From Planctomycetaceae bacterium (GTDB taxonomy: Bacteria; Planctomycetota; Phycisphaerae; Phycisphaerales; SM1A02), in the NCBI GenBank assembly GCA_947490615.1, contig CANLHK010000001.1:372001-436000 (forward strand): a DNA stretch of 64,000 bases, read 5' to 3'. The translations under genes and the position numbers were made by a program. Shown piece after piece: positions 53,438 to 61,760 of the stretch. Positions within the stretch are counted from its first letter, which is position 1. The number at the start of each line of letters is the position of its first letter. The notes under the pieces are model-generated. The model worked only from the letters and a program-made list of their open reading frames with translations. It was not told the DNA's origin and searched no databases.

Positions 53438-54412
53438 GTGATCATCGAGTTACCCAATCGTCTTGTCCGCTCCGTCACGCTGTTGACCTGCGCCATGCTC
53501 TCGTTTGTGCCGCTTGCTGCGCGCGGCGGTCAAGCCACGCCGCCGACGACAACGCCAGCGCCAACGCCCGCGCCCGCTGCACCAACAACACCCGCGCCAC
53601 CAACGGTTCCACTGCCCGATGCGAAAGAGATCCTCGCCAAGTCCGTCGACGCCATCGGCGGACGCGAAGCGTGGAGCAAGCGCCAATCGATGGAGATGAA
53701 GGGCACACTCGAGCTGCCCGGGCAAGGCATCAAGGGGACGATCATCGCGCGAACCGCGCAGCCCAACAAGATGTCGACCACCATCGAACTCGCTGGAATC
53801 GGCGCGTTCCGCACGGGCTTCGACGGAACCACGGGTTGGTCGTCGGACAAGATCTCGGGCGCGCGACTCATGCTCGGGAAGGAACTCGAGACGATCGCGC
53901 GTGAGGCCGACTACCTCAAGGATGTCGATCCTCTTCGACGCTGGGAGAAAGTCGAGACCGTTGGCGAAGGCAAGTTCGGCAACTTCGATTGCTGGAAAGT
54001 GCTCGCGACCAAAGGCGAGGAGAAGTCGACGCTCTGGTTTGAGAAGTCGACTTCGCTTCCGCGCGGTTTCGAGATGATCGTCGACACGCAACTCGGCAAG
54101 CTCCCAGTCGTCACCATCTTTGTCGAGTACAAGGAGTTCGACGGGATCAAACTTCCTGTGCGCAGTGAGGCGTCGCAAGCTGGGCAGAAGATCGTGACCG
54201 TCTACGAGACGATTACGCTCGACAGCGTGCCGCCCACCACCTTCGATCTTCCGCCTGAAATCAAGGCGCTTCTTGAGCCTGAGCCTGCGGATGAAGACGA
54301 AGGCGCGCCGACGCCGCCCGTCGCACCGGCGCCACCAGCTGCGCCCGCGCCACCAGTCGCTCCTGCACCACCCGCTGCTCCCAAGAGCAACGCGATGTTG
54401 GCGACACGCTGA
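53438..54412 (+). CDS. Exported LolA-like beta-barrel-fold protein with Pro/Ala linkers
   Basis: The protein is 324 residues. The start is GTG 53438 with AAGGA 5-6 bases upstream; it gives a signal peptide (MIIELPNRLVRSVTLLTCAM... LAARG). A Thr/Pro/Ala linker follows. Residues 60-260 look like the LolA/outer-membrane lipoprotein-sorting fold: DAKEILAKSVDAIGGREAWSK, GTLELPGQGIKGTIIARTAQ, TGFDGTTGWSSDKISG, WFEKSTSLPRGFEMIVD. The end is a Pro-Ala-rich tail. It resembles the next gene's product in the same GG-E-W pattern. The pair may bind lipids or lipoproteins; the function is not proven. Confidence 0.7.
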   Translation: MIIELPNRLVRSVTLLTCAMLSFVPLAARGGQATPPTTTPAPTPAPAAPTTPAPPTVPLPDAKEILAKSVDAIGGREAWSKRQSMEMKGTLELPGQGIKGTIIARTAQPNKMSTTIELAGIGAFRTGFDGTTGWSSDKISGARLMLGKELETIAREADYLKDVDPLRRWEKVETVGEGKFGNFDCWKVLATKGEEKSTLWFEKSTSLPRGFEMIVDTQLGKLPVVTIFVEYKEFDGIKLPVRSEASQAGQKIVTVYETITLDSVPPTTFDLPPEIKALLEPEPADEDEGAPTPPVAPAPPAAPAPPVAPAPPAAPKSNAMLATR

Positions 54413-54462
54413 TCAAATCACGGAAGGCCCGTGCAGCAGCGCGCGTCGAGGGCGCCACTCCA

Positions 54463-55362
54463 ATGACCTGGGCCTTCATCATGCGCACACCATCACTCCT
54501 CACTTCGGCGTTGGTCGCTTCCACGCTGCTCTTCACCGATGCCGCATCGGCCGCGCCCGCTCAGACGCAACGCACGCAATCGACAACCGTGACAAAGGCC
54601 GAGCCCGACGCGACGGCGCTGGTTCGCGCGGCGCTGCAACGCATCGGTGGCGACGAGTGGCCAACCATCAAGAGCTTTGAGTCCATCGCCACCGTCAAGA
54701 GCGCGATGGGCGATGCGCGCATCGAGTACCGCTTCGTCGCACCCGACGCGCGACAACTCGTGCAAGTGATGCCCGGTGGTCGCGGCGTCATGGAAATGGG
54801 CTGCGTGAACGGCGTCGCGTGGATGGGTGAGCCAGGGCGCGCGCGCGCGATTGACCCAAAGGTCGCGCAAGAACTCGCAGGCGGCGGCGATTTGCAATCG
54901 CTCGTCCATGCGCTCGACGCGCGCTTTGGATCGTTCGTGACGCACGGGAAGACCGCGGTGAACGGCCGCGAGTGTTGGACGATCTCTATGACGCCGAAGC
55001 CCACTGCGGGCGCTCCCGCGTCGGCCGTCGCAGCGTGGACGCTTTACCTCGACACCAGTAACGCGACGATCCTCGGGCTTGATATTCCCGCGCCACCCAA
55101 GGACGCCAACAACGCGGCGCCTGAGCCGAGCCCGCAGTTGATCCGCTTCTCCGATTGGCAATCCGTCGAAGGACCGATGGGGAAAGCGCCGAGTTCGGAG
55201 CCGCGCAGCGCAGCGCGCGCGATTCTCTCGTTTCGCATCGCGACTGTAGAGTCGGGCGGGATGAAGACCGAGCTCCTCTACACCCGCTGCGCGGTCAACA
55301 CGCTTGAAGTTGGCGCCATCGCAGCGCCCGCGAAGATCGATCCCGCGCCACCAACGCGCTGA
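54463..55362 (+). CDS. Exported LolA-like protein, second copy
   Basis: The protein is 299 residues. It has a signal peptide (MRTPSLLTSALVASTLLF.. from residue 7). Then LVRAALQRIGGDEWPTIKSFESIATV parallels the ILAKSVDAIGGREAWSK segment of the preceding protein, followed by IEYRFVAPDARQLVQVMPGG and NGVAWMGEPGRA. The middle holds GKTAVNGRECWTISMTP. No membrane anchor is evident. ATG 54463 has GAGGG 10 bases upstream; ATG 54481 is an alternative. The two proteins are probably old paralogues. It precedes the ABC transporter genes by 54 bases. Confidence 0.68.
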   Translation: MTWAFIMRTPSLLTSALVASTLLFTDAASAAPAQTQRTQSTTVTKAEPDATALVRAALQRIGGDEWPTIKSFESIATVKSAMGDARIEYRFVAPDARQLVQVMPGGRGVMEMGCVNGVAWMGEPGRARAIDPKVAQELAGGGDLQSLVHALDARFGSFVTHGKTAVNGRECWTISMTPKPTAGAPASAVAAWTLYLDTSNATILGLDIPAPPKDANNAAPEPSPQLIRFSDWQSVEGPMGKAPSSEPRSAARAILSFRIATVESGGMKTELLYTRCAVNTLEVGAIAAPAKIDPAPPTR

Positions 55363-55416
55363 GACGACACGATCAGCGTCCGCGAGTCGCCACGCCGCGC
55401 CGCTACACTCGCGCCC

Positions 55417-56421
55417 ATGTCAGTCGCTTTGCAGCCGTCGGTTCATTCCTCGTCGTCGTCGCGTCACGCAGCCGTGAGCATCGACGGCGTCTTCAAACGC
55501 TTTGGCAATGTGCACGCCGTGAAGGACATCTCGCTTGAGATTCCTGAGCGCTCGCTGTGCGGATTCCTCGGCCCCAACGGCGCGGGCAAGAGCACGGCGA
55601 TCCGCATGATCATGTCGATCATCACGCCTGACGCGGGCACGGTCGAGGTGTTGGGCAGCAGCGCGCTGAAGATGAAGGACCGCATCGGCTACTTGCCCGA
55701 AGAACGCGGCCTCTATCGCAAGATGAAGGTCGGCGAGTTCATCGGCTACATGGCGAGACTCAAGGGTGTGCACGCGAGTGGACTCGCGCGGCGCATCGAC
55801 GATTGGCTCGAACGCCTCGCGCTTCCTGGCGTGGCCAAGCGACGGTGCGAAGAACTCTCCAAGGGTCAGCAGCAGAAGATCCAACTGCTCTCGGCGATCA
55901 TCCACGCGCCTGATCTCCTCATTCTTGATGAGCCCTTCTCAGGACTCGATCCGATCAACGGTCGACTGGTGATTGATCTCATTCGTTCCGAGCAAGCGCG
56001 CGGCGCGACCATCATCTTCTCGACCCACCAGATGCACACCGCCGAAGCGCTTTGCGACAAGGTTGTCCTCATCAACAAAGGCGAGAAGCTGCTCGACGCG
56101 ACGCTCGCGGAATTGCGGGCCCAGCACGACGACCGCGGCCTCGTGTGTGAGCCGCGCAGCAATGCGCAGGCGTTTGCAGATGAGGTCATTCGGCGTCGCG
56201 TCGCGTCGGCCGCACGCGTGCATGACAACGGAACCGTCGACCTCGATCTCGCGACGGGATCGACGACCGAGAGTGCGATGCGCGGCGTGCTTGAGATCGC
56301 CCCGATGCGCTCGGTGGCCTTGCGCCGCATGAACCTCGACGACATCTTTGTGCAACTCGTGAGCGCCTCGGATGGCAGCGCCAACCGAACCACGAACCAG
56401 GGAGCTTCCATCGATGCCTGA
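55417..56421 (+). CDS. ABC transporter ATP-binding protein (NatA-like)
   Basis: The protein is 334 residues. Walker A is GPNGAGKST (52-60), the signature is ELSKGQQQK, Walker B with the catalytic Glu is LLILDEPFSGLDP, and the H-loop is IFSTHQMHTAE. SIDGVFKRFGNVHAVKDISL opens the domain. After about residue 240 a further 90 residues are of the NatA/DrrA type. The ATPase drives the permease encoded next, which overlaps its end by 8 bases. The substrate of NatAB-type systems may be sodium, lipids or peptides; it cannot be read here. Confidence 0.92.
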   Translation: MSVALQPSVHSSSSSRHAAVSIDGVFKRFGNVHAVKDISLEIPERSLCGFLGPNGAGKSTAIRMIMSIITPDAGTVEVLGSSALKMKDRIGYLPEERGLYRKMKVGEFIGYMARLKGVHASGLARRIDDWLERLALPGVAKRRCEELSKGQQQKIQLLSAIIHAPDLLILDEPFSGLDPINGRLVIDLIRSEQARGATIIFSTHQMHTAEALCDKVVLINKGEKLLDATLAELRAQHDDRGLVCEPRSNAQAFADEVIRRRVASAARVHDNGTVDLDLATGSTTESAMRGVLEIAPMRSVALRRMNLDDIFVQLVSASDGSANRTTNQGASIDA

Positions 56422-57781
56422 TCGCCGCTCTCCTTCCTACCTCGGCAAGATCGCGCTCATCGCCTGGCGCGAGTTCCGCCACACCGCGCTCACCAAGGGA
56501 TTCATCTTCGGCGCCGTCGCCATGCCGATCCTTGGCTTCGGCGTGATTGCGGTCATTCCCGCGATGCTCTCGCAGAAATCGCCTCCGCTGGTGGGCACCA
56601 TCGTCGTGGCCGATCCGTCCGGAAAGATTCTCCCTCGCGCCAAGACCATCCTCGAAACGCCGCGCACGAAGATGGAGAAGGCCGAGGAGTTCGCGACGCA
56701 TCCGCCGACCGACACCAGTGGGCGCTTCGATGCCATGAGCGAGATCGTGAACGAGGATCTGCAGCAGATCGAAGTCGTTTGGCGCAGCGACGATTCGCCC
56801 AACGCCATCGAGACCATCAAGAGCGAACTCGCCAATGGTGCGATCCTCGCGGGTGCTTCCATCACCGCCGAGACACTCGACCCCGCTTTAGACGCGACAA
56901 GCTTCGGGCTCTACATCCCGAGTTCGCTCTCACCCAAACATGTGCGGCAGATCTCGCGCGCGCTGCAGAAGGCCGTGGAAGACGAGCGCATCGCGCGCAG
57001 CGGTCTCGATCGCGCCATGCTTGCGCGACTCTCCAACCAACCCGATCCCGCGACCACGCGTGTTTCACCAGCGGGCATCGAAGCCAAAGAGCGCACCGAG
57101 CTGCGACTTCTCGTTCCTGGCGCTTTCATGTTCCTCTTGTGGATCTGCGTCTTTACCAGCGCGAACTACCTGCTCACCACCACGATCGAGGAGAAGTCCA
57201 ACAAGGTCATGGAAGTCTTGCTTGCTGCGGCAAGCCCGATGCAGCTTCTTGCGGGCAAGATCGTCGGCTATTCGATGGTGAGCGCGGTCATGCTCGTGAT
57301 GTACGGCGGACTTGGCATCGCGGGACTTTCGGTCGCCTCGATGATGGACCTCGTGCCGCTGAGTCACCTTGTTTACCTCGTGCTCTACTTCGTGATGGCG
57401 TACTTCATGGTCTCTTCGATGATGGCCGCTGTCGGCAGCGCGGTGAGCGATCTGCGCGAAGCGCAATCACTGGTGACGCCCGTCATGCTGGTCCTCATCG
57501 TGCCGATCATGCTGTGGATGCCGATCATCGAGAACCCCAACGGCACGCTCGCGACCGTGGCCAGCTTCGTTCCACCCGCCATCCCGTTTGTCATGATCTT
57601 GCGCGTCACCGCGTCGACGGATCAGATCCCGCTGTGGCAGACGCTGCTGTCGATCGTGTGGGGATTCGGCTGCGCGTTTGGCATGCTGTGGATCGCAGCG
57701 CGGATCTTCCGCGTGGGCGTGCTCATGCAAGGCAAGCCCCCGACGCCGCGAGAGCTCGTGCGTTGGGCCTTCGTGCGTTAG
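56414..57781 (+). CDS. ABC-2-type permease (NatB-like)
   Basis: The protein is 455 residues. An N-terminal helix near residue 30 (FIFGAVAMPILGFGVIAVI) is followed by a large extracytoplasmic domain (about 55-240), then five or six helices from 240 onward (LLVPGAFMFLLWICVFTSA, VMLVMYGGLGIAGL, LVLYFVMAYFMVSSMM). EEKSNKVMEVLLAAASPMQLLAGKI is the typical coupling-helix region of the NatB/ABC-2 family. The start ATG 56414 is preceded by GGAG, and it overlaps the ATPase stop by 8 bases. They form one exporter. Confidence 0.9.
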   Translation: MPDRRSPSYLGKIALIAWREFRHTALTKGFIFGAVAMPILGFGVIAVIPAMLSQKSPPLVGTIVVADPSGKILPRAKTILETPRTKMEKAEEFATHPPTDTSGRFDAMSEIVNEDLQQIEVVWRSDDSPNAIETIKSELANGAILAGASITAETLDPALDATSFGLYIPSSLSPKHVRQISRALQKAVEDERIARSGLDRAMLARLSNQPDPATTRVSPAGIEAKERTELRLLVPGAFMFLLWICVFTSANYLLTTTIEEKSNKVMEVLLAAASPMQLLAGKIVGYSMVSAVMLVMYGGLGIAGLSVASMMDLVPLSHLVYLVLYFVMAYFMVSSMMAAVGSAVSDLREAQSLVTPVMLVLIVPIMLWMPIIENPNGTLATVASFVPPAIPFVMILRVTASTDQIPLWQTLLSIVWGFGCAFGMLWIAARIFRVGVLMQGKPPTPRELVRWAFVR

Positions 57782-57816
57782 TCCGAAACTCTGCAGTCCA
57801 CCGTGCCCGTGCATCC

Positions 57817-59265
57817 ATGTCCGATCTCTCCGCTTGGACTCTTTCACTCGGCGCCCTTCTTGGTGTGGTCGTGCTCATCATCATGGCTGCGAGGTCGTTC
57901 GCTGGGGAGCCCGCGCGCGGTCGACGGCGCTGCCCGCGCTGCTGGCACGAGCTTGGGCCTGCGAGCGAGAGTTCGTCACGCTTGACCTGTGCCGAGTGCG
58001 GTTTTGCGGCAACTTCGGAGCGCGAGGTCACGCGCAACCGACGACGACTCGGTCGCGCTGCGTTGGCGATCCTTGGCGTGGTCGCCATCGTGGGAGCGAT
58101 GCGGGTTCGACTGCTCGACCGCGGCGCGTGGAGCATGATGCCCACCTCAGTCCTCCTGCTGGCCACGAAACATCTCGGTGAAACCAACACGCACCGTTCC
58201 GCGGGCTGGGAGTTGGTGCAGCGCATGCGCGCAGGCACGATCACGCCCGACTCCGCGCGCGAAGCACTCACACTCTTCATCGAAGGCGACTCTGACGCGC
58301 GTCCGCCCTCAGCAGCATGGCTCACCAAGTACCGCGACCTTGGCATGATCGCGCTCAATCGCGTGGCGAGTGATGATCCTTTGCGTGCGCGGCTTCTTGA
58401 GATCCCGCCGAGCTTCACGATCTCGGCGCTGGCGGGTTGCGCGATCGATGATCGGATCGCGCCGCCACTTCTTGTCGTGGACGCGTTGGTCTTCTGGCCC
58501 AGCGGCGCCGAGGGAACGCTCACGCTCGATTTCGCAGACGGCTCAACGCGCACCGTTGCCTTTCATCCTGACGCGCGACAGACCAGCCTCGTGCTCGACA
58601 TGCCCACGAGCACCAAACCAGGCGAGGCGCTGTCGCTCACGATGCACCACCGCGTGGGTGACGCGTCCACTCCGCTGCGCATCAACATCCCCGTTCCGCC
58701 ATTCAGTCTCGTGCCGAAACTCTCCTGGGCACCGATCGACACGCCTGCCTTGCGCACCGCGATCACGGACGCATTTGCCGATGGACTCACGGTGTGGAAT
58801 GAGGGAGCCCCGCGTGGTGGTCTGCGTTTTGACGCGCGAGTGACTGGCGGCGAGGAGTTCCTCGACACCGCGCTCGGCCTGAGTGTGGAGGTCTGCGAAG
58901 ACGGCGTTCCTCGACGCACAAGCCGACTGTGGTGGAGCGGCGGCGGGCGGATCACGCAGCCGCGGTGGCTTCCGTCGATCGAAGACGCCGACGCGATGGA
59001 GCGACTCCTGAAAGAGGAGAGCGACGAAACGCGGGACGATCGAGGTGGCGCGACGCGCCCGCGGTGGACTCTTCGCATCACAGGCGACGAATCGCTTGCG
59101 CACTATGCGGCGCGCGTGCGCAGCAGTGCCGACGCGGCGCTGCAACTCAGCGCTGCAGAACCGAGCAAGACTTCGTGGTTCAGCGGAACCATCGAAGTCC
59201 CGCTGCGCATCCTGCGGGTGCATGCGCCTCCACCGAGGCGCCGCTGGAAAACCCTAGAAAAGTGA
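57817..59265 (+). CDS. Zinc-ribbon membrane protein of unknown function
   Basis: The protein is 482 residues. It starts with one membrane helix (about 5-25, LSLGALLGVVVLIIMAARSF), then a zinc ribbon CPRCWHEL..LTCAECGF (about 39-62), a second helix (about 78-94, ALAILGVVAIVGAMRV) and a large soluble domain of about 380 residues. That domain contains a helical first part (RSAGWELVQRMRAGTITP) and a beta-rich second part. I do not recognise it. Upstream open frame to 56779 lies inside the permease gene, so ATG 57817 is preferred. It lies 35 bases after the permease gene and could be a partner of the exporter. Confidence 0.68.
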   Translation: MSDLSAWTLSLGALLGVVVLIIMAARSFAGEPARGRRRCPRCWHELGPASESSSRLTCAECGFAATSEREVTRNRRRLGRAALAILGVVAIVGAMRVRLLDRGAWSMMPTSVLLLATKHLGETNTHRSAGWELVQRMRAGTITPDSAREALTLFIEGDSDARPPSAAWLTKYRDLGMIALNRVASDDPLRARLLEIPPSFTISALAGCAIDDRIAPPLLVVDALVFWPSGAEGTLTLDFADGSTRTVAFHPDARQTSLVLDMPTSTKPGEALSLTMHHRVGDASTPLRINIPVPPFSLVPKLSWAPIDTPALRTAITDAFADGLTVWNEGAPRGGLRFDARVTGGEEFLDTALGLSVEVCEDGVPRRTSRLWWSGGGRITQPRWLPSIEDADAMERLLKEESDETRDDRGGATRPRWTLRITGDESLAHYAARVRSSADAALQLSAAEPSKTSWFSGTIEVPLRILRVHAPPPRRRWKTLEK

Positions 59266-59276
59266 GGATTCAGAGA

Positions 59277-59542
59277 CACGCTCCGCGACCCCGTCGGGGA
59301 GGCACCGTACAGGCGCAGGTCGCCACGAATGGCGTCGGTGCGCGCCGAACGGACCAGGGACGAGCGCTCGAACCCTAGTGCAAGGTGGGTTCGGCGTCCG
59401 TCGATCCCGATCTTCCACTCGAGGGCCTGCATGCAGGCTCCAAGGAGGCTTGATCTTCGTCGCGGGAGTCGCCGATCCCTAGGGTCAAGCAAGGTTCGAG
59501 GCGATGTGCCTGGAAGCCAGCCCGAAGGGGTCGCGGAGCGTG
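59277..59542. ncRNA. Candidate structured RNA or MITE-like element with 16-bp terminal inverted repeat
   Basis: CACGCTCCGCGACCCC at 59277-59292 is the exact reverse complement of 59527-59542. Between them lie several nested hairpins: GCACCG/CGGTGC enclosing CGCCA-CGAA-TGGCG (59302-59341), CGCCGAAC/GTTCGGCG (59343-59396), GCCTG-CATG-CAGGC (59425-59438), and CTGG-AAG-CCAG (59510-59520). The ends of a long stem that closes a multibranch fold are what a structured RNA would show. Terminal inverted repeats of a small transposable element would look similar, but no flanking target duplication is evident. It does not match tmRNA, RNase P RNA, SRP RNA or 6S RNA as I know them. Strand is undecided. 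Confidence 0.4.
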
Positions 59543-59712
59543 ACGACGCGAGTGTACCTCCAGACTTTCCAAGACAGGAACTTTGGCAAGATCCCCTGCA
59601 AGATCCCGCGCAAGATGCCCTGCTCAAACCCATGCTCGAACCCCTCACGCGTTGGATTGACAACGCTCCTCGAATCAACCATGATGCGACCCCCTCAAGA
59701 GGAAGATTTCTT
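59543..59712. other. Short-repeat stretch before the small lipoprotein gene
   Basis: No gene is supported. Three near-copies of a 12-base unit CAAGATCCCCTG / CAAGATCCCGCG / CAAGATGCCCTG lie in tandem at about 59587-59622, followed by CTCAAACCCATGCTCGAACCC. It is the leader of the lipoprotein gene at 59713, which has GAGGAAG as its Shine-Dalgarno sequence. Confidence 0.35.
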
Positions 59713-60024
59713 ATGCCGCGTATGACTGCTCTCTCGACTCTGACCTGCACCGCCCTCCTGTTCACGGCTGGCATGACGCTCTGCGGTTGCCAGACGCCTG
59801 ATCCAGATGCGAAGTACAGGACTGACCTTGACTCGCTCGAGGCGGACCTGACCCCCGAGCTCGCCAACACCGCGCAGTCGCATGATGAGCGCCGTATGGA
59901 CTGGGCCGTCAACCGGAACCAGGACCTCCGCAGCGCGAACTCGGACATGGATCGCTTCTGGCTCACCGACAAGCCGCGTCCACTCAGCCCGTACCCAATC
60001 ATGGAAACCGGCGGAAACCCGTAA
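59713..60024 (+). CDS. Small lipoprotein, unknown function
   Basis: The protein is 103 residues. The signal sequence ends in a lipobox, LCGC, with Cys as the lipid anchor (MPRMTALSTLTC.. TLCGC). The mature part is short, hydrophilic, and rich in Asp, Arg, Asn and Pro: TDLDSLEADLTPEL, MDWAVNRNQDLRSANSDMDRFW. No known family. GAGGAAG is 7 bases upstream. The upstream open frame to 59329 is not signal-like, so ATG 59713 is used. The terminator at 60073 closes the unit. Confidence 0.75.
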   Translation: MPRMTALSTLTCTALLFTAGMTLCGCQTPDPDAKYRTDLDSLEADLTPELANTAQSHDERRMDWAVNRNQDLRSANSDMDRFWLTDKPRPLSPYPIMETGGNP

Positions 60025-60072
60025 GCACGCGCCGCGGCGTTGCTGCCGTTGGTTTGCCACTCGAAACACACC

Positions 60073-60102
60073 CACGACGCGCGGCCAACGCCGCGCGTCG
60101 TG
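60073..60102 (+). terminator. Terminator after the small lipoprotein gene
   Basis: A 13-bp stem CACGACGCGCGGC/GCCGCGCGTCGTG (60073-60085 and 60090-60102) with loop CAAC lies 48 bases after the stop, followed by a short, weakly U-rich tail (CCTTTC). Confidence 0.65.
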
Positions 60103-60148
60103 CCTTTCAGCCACCGATCGCACACTGTTGGCGCGATCGAGGCCTCCC

Positions 60149-61513
60149 ATGCGAGAACTCGCGCCGCTCCTCATCCCAGTTCGACTCGTGGGTAGTTTCG
60201 CGCGGAGTTTCCATCCCGCACAGTTGCCCCCGATGTTGCGCCGTACCTACGGCCGCGAACTGGTCAGCTGGGCGTTTCTTCCGCTCATGCTCGGCGCCAT
60301 CGAAGGCGGCACCATCGGCATCGTGGTCAAGAAGGCCTTCACTGGCCAACCTGGCGTCGATCCTGCGTGGTTGGACCTCGCGACTGCGTGGGCCGTGGCG
60401 GCTCCCAATGTCGCCAACATCACGAGTTTCATCTGGGCCGCGCTCGCGCGAGGCAGGCCGAAAGTCGCGTTCATCGCGGGGCTGCAACTCTCGACGTGCC
60501 TCTTGGTCGCGCTCATCGCGTTCTTCCCGCGCAACGGCCTCGGGCTGATCGCCGTCTGCATCACGCTGGGCTTGGCGCGCACGGCGTGGACAGGAGTCAT
60601 CACCATCCGCGCTGCGGTCTGGCGCAACAACTACCCCACTGCGAGTCGCGCCGCCATTGCTGGGAAACTCGCGACCGTGCAGAGCCTCTTCCTCGCAGCT
60701 GCTGGCCTGGCGGTTGGCAAGGCGATGGACTGGAACGCCGACAACTACCACTATCTCTTTCCGATGCTCGCTCTTTTTGGGTTGATCGGCAACCAGATCT
60801 ACGCCAGCGTTCGTCTGCGTCGTGCGCGACAGCTTCAGCGCGCTGAACTCGACGGACGCAAGCAGCGCGAAGGATTCAGCCCGATGGCCATGGTTCGTCT
60901 GCTGCAGGACGATCCGCTCTACGCGCGATTCATGTGGTGGATGTCGGTGTTTGGCTTCGGCAACCTGTTGATGATGGCGCCGATGACCTTCGTCGTCGTG
61001 GATGAACTGCAGATGAGTTACACGGGCGGTGTGATGGCGACCACGATCGTGCCGCTCATGGTCATGCCGTTGGCGATCCCACTCTGGGCGCGTCTGCTTG
61101 ATCGCATGCACATCGTGCGCTTCCGATCGATCCACGGTTGGGCCTTTGTCTCAGCGAGTCTTGCGGTGACACTCGCTTCGGTGTTGCACAGCGAGGCGCT
61201 CATCTACACGGGCGCGGTGCTGCTTGGCGTCGGATTCGCTGGTGGAACGCTCGCGTGGAATCTCGGTCACCAGGACTTCGCGCCTGCGGAACGAGACAGC
61301 GAATACATGGCGATTCATGTGACGCTCAACGGCATCCGTGGTGTCGCAGCGCCCGTCGCCGCGTGGGCGCTCCACCAATGGCTCGCGCCGATGGGGCTGG
61401 GCTATGTCGTGCTCCTCATCTGCATGCTCATCAACATCGTGGGCGTGCTTGGGTTCATGTCGATGCGACGCCTGATCGCTCCGCGCGTTGACGCGACTCC
61501 GACAGCTGCGTGA
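60149..61513 (+). CDS. MFS-like transporter
   Basis: The protein is 454 residues with about twelve hydrophobic helices. The N-terminal 30 residues are cytoplasmic and basic. TSFIWAALARGRPKVAFIAG between helices 2 and 3 has the Gly-Arg-Pro-Lys arrangement of an MFS-type loop (compare GxxxDxxGRR). The second half begins near 260 after a charged loop (RRARQLQRAELDGRKQREGF). No transport substrate can be given. The frame is open upstream, but ATG 60149 follows the terminator. It is probably a single-gene unit before S1. Confidence 0.75.
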   Translation: MRELAPLLIPVRLVGSFARSFHPAQLPPMLRRTYGRELVSWAFLPLMLGAIEGGTIGIVVKKAFTGQPGVDPAWLDLATAWAVAAPNVANITSFIWAALARGRPKVAFIAGLQLSTCLLVALIAFFPRNGLGLIAVCITLGLARTAWTGVITIRAAVWRNNYPTASRAAIAGKLATVQSLFLAAAGLAVGKAMDWNADNYHYLFPMLALFGLIGNQIYASVRLRRARQLQRAELDGRKQREGFSPMAMVRLLQDDPLYARFMWWMSVFGFGNLLMMAPMTFVVVDELQMSYTGGVMATTIVPLMVMPLAIPLWARLLDRMHIVRFRSIHGWAFVSASLAVTLASVLHSEALIYTGAVLLGVGFAGGTLAWNLGHQDFAPAERDSEYMAIHVTLNGIRGVAAPVAAWALHQWLAPMGLGYVVLLICMLINIVGVLGFMSMRRLIAPRVDATPTAA

Positions 61514-61760
61514 GTGCGGATAACCACGGATTTGCAGGGGGATTGGAAGAAGGCCGCGTCGCGGATTCCGTCGCAGATTCCGACGCGGAATCCATCGAGC
61601 GATCATCCTGTTCACGGCGCAACGCGAGGCGTGGTATCGTCGCCGATTCCCCGTCGCCGAGGCGGGGAACACCGGCAACAAGTTCGGACCATCGTCCGAC
61701 CCGGCTTGGCTCCTCGGCGCGCGCGGCTCGTTGCCGACGCGCAGGAAACACGCAACACCT
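61514..61760. promoter_or_regulatory. S1 gene leader with inverted repeats
   Basis: No gene is supported. Near-repeat GGATTCCG / GATTCCG / CGGAATCC forms an inverted repeat at about 61562-61592. A perfect 7-bp hairpin TTCCCCG/CGGGGAA with a 9-base loop lies at 61647-61669. Because S1 is known to repress its own message in E. coli, such leader structure is of interest; no specific S1-binding site can be claimed. Confidence 0.35.

Noticed and set aside
59103-60125. 340-codon minus-strand frame over the structured element
   Set aside because: It crosses antisense of three different features and has no signal, domain or start context; kept only as part of the ncRNA/MITE question.
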